In this document: piece after piece, positions 62,646 through 64,000 of the stretch | How the letters are laid out: every line of letters begins with the position of its first letter | Numbering within the stretch: the first letter of the stretch is position 1 | NCBI RefSeq assembly: GCF_020169415.1 | Contig: NZ_JAIULG010000007.1 | Coordinates: 1 to 64,000 of the forward strand | Direction of reading: 5' to 3' | From: Tsukamurella sp. M9C | GTDB taxonomy: Bacteria > Actinomycetota > Actinomycetes > Mycobacteriales > Mycobacteriaceae | DNA: 64,000 nucleotides | Program-made: the position numbers and the translations under genes | Notes under the pieces: model-generated | Told to the model about the DNA's origin: nothing | Database searches by the model: none | What the model saw: the letters and a program-made list of their open reading frames with translations, nothing else

Positions 62646-63953
62646 GTGTCTTTCCGTGAGACCCCCCGCACGTACGTGCTCGACACCTCCGTCCTGCTGT
62701 CCGATCCCTGGGCCATCACCCGCTTCGCCGAGCACGACGTCGTGCTCCCGCTCGTGGTGATCAGCGAACTCGAGGGCAAGCGTCACCACGCCGAACTCGG
62801 CTGGTTCGCCCGCGAGTCCCTGCGCATGCTCGACGACCTGCGGCTCGAGCACGGCCGACTCGACCAGCCGATCCCCACTCCGGGCGGCGGCACGGTCCAG
62901 GTCGAGCTCAACCACATCGATCCGACGGTGCTGCCGGTCGGTTTCCGCACGGAGACCAACGACGCCCGCATCCTCGCCTGCGCGCTGAACCTGCGCGCCG
63001 AGGGCCGCGACGTGGTGCTGGTCTCGAAGGACATCCCGCTGCGGGTCAAGGCCGGCGCGGTGGGGCTGGATGCCGACGAGTACCGGGCGCAGGACGTGGT
63101 GACCTCCGGCTGGACCGGCATGGAGGAGCTCGAGGTCTCGCGCGAGGTGATCGACGCGCTGTTCGCGGGCGGGGTCGTCGATCACGACGCCGCGCGGGAG
63201 CTGCCGTGCAACACGGGCGTGCGGCTGCTGGGCGGCACGTCCAGCGCGCTCGGCCGCGTGACCGCGGAGAAGCAGCTGCAGCTGGTGCGCGGCGATCGGG
63301 AGGCCTTCGGGCTGCACGGGCGCAGCGCGGAACAGCGCGTCGCGCTGGACCTGCTGCTCGACGAGTCGGTGGGGATCGTCTCCCTCGGCGGCAAGGCCGG
63401 CACCGGCAAGTCCGCGCTGGCGCTCTGCGCGGGGCTCGAGGCCGTGCTGGAGAAGCGCACGCAGCGCAAGGTCGTCGTCTTCCGCCCGCTGTACGCGGTC
63501 GGCGGCCAGGACCTCGGCTACCTGCCCGGCTCCGAGAACGAGAAGATGGGGCCGTGGGCGCAGGCCGTCTACGACACCCTCGACGGGCTCGCCTCGCCCG
63601 AGGTGATGGACGAGGTGATGTCGCGCGGGATGCTGGAGGTGCTGCCGCTCACGCACATCCGCGGCCGCTCGCTGCACGACTCCTTCGTGATCGTCGACGA
63701 GGCGCAGTCGCTGGAGCGCAACGTGCTGCTCACCGTGCTTTCGCGCCTCGGCTCGGGTTCGCGGGTGGTGCTCACGCACGACGTCGCCCAGCGCGACAAC
63801 CTGCGCGTCGGCCGGCACGACGGCGTCGCCGCGGTGATCGAGAAGCTCAAGGGCCACCCGCTGTTCGCGCACGTCACGCTCACCCGCTCCGAGCGCTCGC
63901 CGATCGCGGCCCTGGTCACCGAGATGCTGGAGGAGTTCGCCCCCGGCGCGTAG
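62646..63953 (+). CDS. phoH2: PIN-domain plus PhoH ATPase protein (PhoH2)
   Basis: A 435-residue fusion. Residues 5-130 form a PIN RNase domain ([20 protein letters not shown] with Asp; [38 protein letters not shown]). Residues 225-430 form the PhoH ATPase (Walker [16 protein letters not shown], Walker [32 protein letters not shown]). In mycobacteria PhoH2 is an ATP-dependent RNA helicase and RNase. GTG 62646 is preferred over GTG 62616 because AGGAG (62634-62638) precedes it by 7 bp. Confidence 0.93.
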   Translation: MSFRETPRTYVLDTSVLLSDPWAITRFAEHDVVLPLVVISELEGKRHHAELGWFARESLRMLDDLRLEHGRLDQPIPTPGGGTVQVELNHIDPTVLPVGFRTETNDARILACALNLRAEGRDVVLVSKDIPLRVKAGAVGLDADEYRAQDVVTSGWTGMEELEVSREVIDALFAGGVVDHDAARELPCNTGVRLLGGTSSALGRVTAEKQLQLVRGDREAFGLHGRSAEQRVALDLLLDESVGIVSLGGKAGTGKSALALCAGLEAVLEKRTQRKVVVFRPLYAVGGQDLGYLPGSENEKMGPWAQAVYDTLDGLASPEVMDEVMSRGMLEVLPLTHIRGRSLHDSFVIVDEAQSLERNVLLTVLSRLGSGSRVVLTHDVAQRDNLRVGRHDGVAAVIEKLKGHPLFAHVTLTRSERSPIAALVTEMLEEFAPGA

Positions 63954-64000
63954 CCCGTTCCGAAACCGGCCTCCTGCGCGACCACGATGGAAATACGTCG

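Overview
The window is GC-rich DNA (roughly 70% G+C) from an actinobacterium of the order Mycobacteriales. Supporting evidence: a mycothiol S-conjugate amidase (mca), a 14-gene nuoA-N operon preceded by a receiver-like gene, an acyl-ACP desaturase of the DesA2 type, a PIN-PhoH protein, and runs of gene order that recall Mycobacterium tuberculosis (eno-ftsB-DUF501-ppx; GDSL hydrolase-cbs-metB-greA-DUF4307-mca; uppS, coaA, glyA, desA2, phoH2). No arabinose or cell-wall locus is present to fix the genus. Tsukamurella or a close relative is my best guess from overall style, not a proof.

Layout. 1-4000: a TetR regulator divergent from a DUF1761-DUF1905 pair with two AGTACT-type operators, a secreted lipase, and a second TetR gene paired with a small membrane protein. 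4004-19014 (minus strand): complete respiratory complex I, nuoA to nuoN, mostly with 4-bp stop/start overlaps, with a GlxR/Crp-like site upstream of nuoA and a degenerate receiver-domain gene next to it. 19.5-24.3 kb: a 2-oxoglutarate/Fe oxygenase, then enolase-ftsB-DUF501-ppx. 24.3-30.2 kb: accessory genes, including a guanidinium exporter under a guanidine-III riboswitch, two RibD/DHFR-like reductases around an MscS channel, an unusual tRNA-Leu(UAA), an HTH/Clp-N pair with strong operators and a Bax-inhibitor-like membrane protein. 30.2-39.5 kb: cystathionine synthesis (cbs, metB), a polysaccharide-deacetylase-like protein that has lost its metal ligands, greA, a queuosine-precursor transporter and mca. 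38.5-45.3 kb: small regulator/enzyme cassettes (MerR, WYL, TetR; SnoaL, RidA, SRPBCC, thioesterase, Uma2) and a large ArnT/PMT-type glycosyltransferase. 45.4-48.7 kb: a YyaL-type thioredoxin-domain protein and a DAHP synthase preceded by an aromatic leader peptide and an intrinsic terminator. 48.9-53.6 kb: DUF3800, DinB-like and SDR genes and a taurine/sulfonate-type ABC transporter. 53.7-64 kb: uppS, an MpaB-type oxygenase, an alpha/beta hydrolase with a divergent MerR, TetR, coaA, a DUF885-type metallopeptidase, glyA, desA2 and phoH2.

The best regulatory findings are the guanidine-III riboswitch whose 3' strand overlaps a hairpin that hides the Shine-Dalgarno, the Tyr-Trp-Arg-Phe leader peptide ahead of DAHP synthase, paired inverted-repeat operators at several divergent promoters, and many candidate leaderless transcripts (a TANNNT box about 7 bases before an ATG/GTG). 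No insertion sequence, prophage, CRISPR array or rRNA operon was seen, and no stretch over 300 bp lacks a gene. The window ends (1-76 and 63954-64000) hold nothing I can identify.
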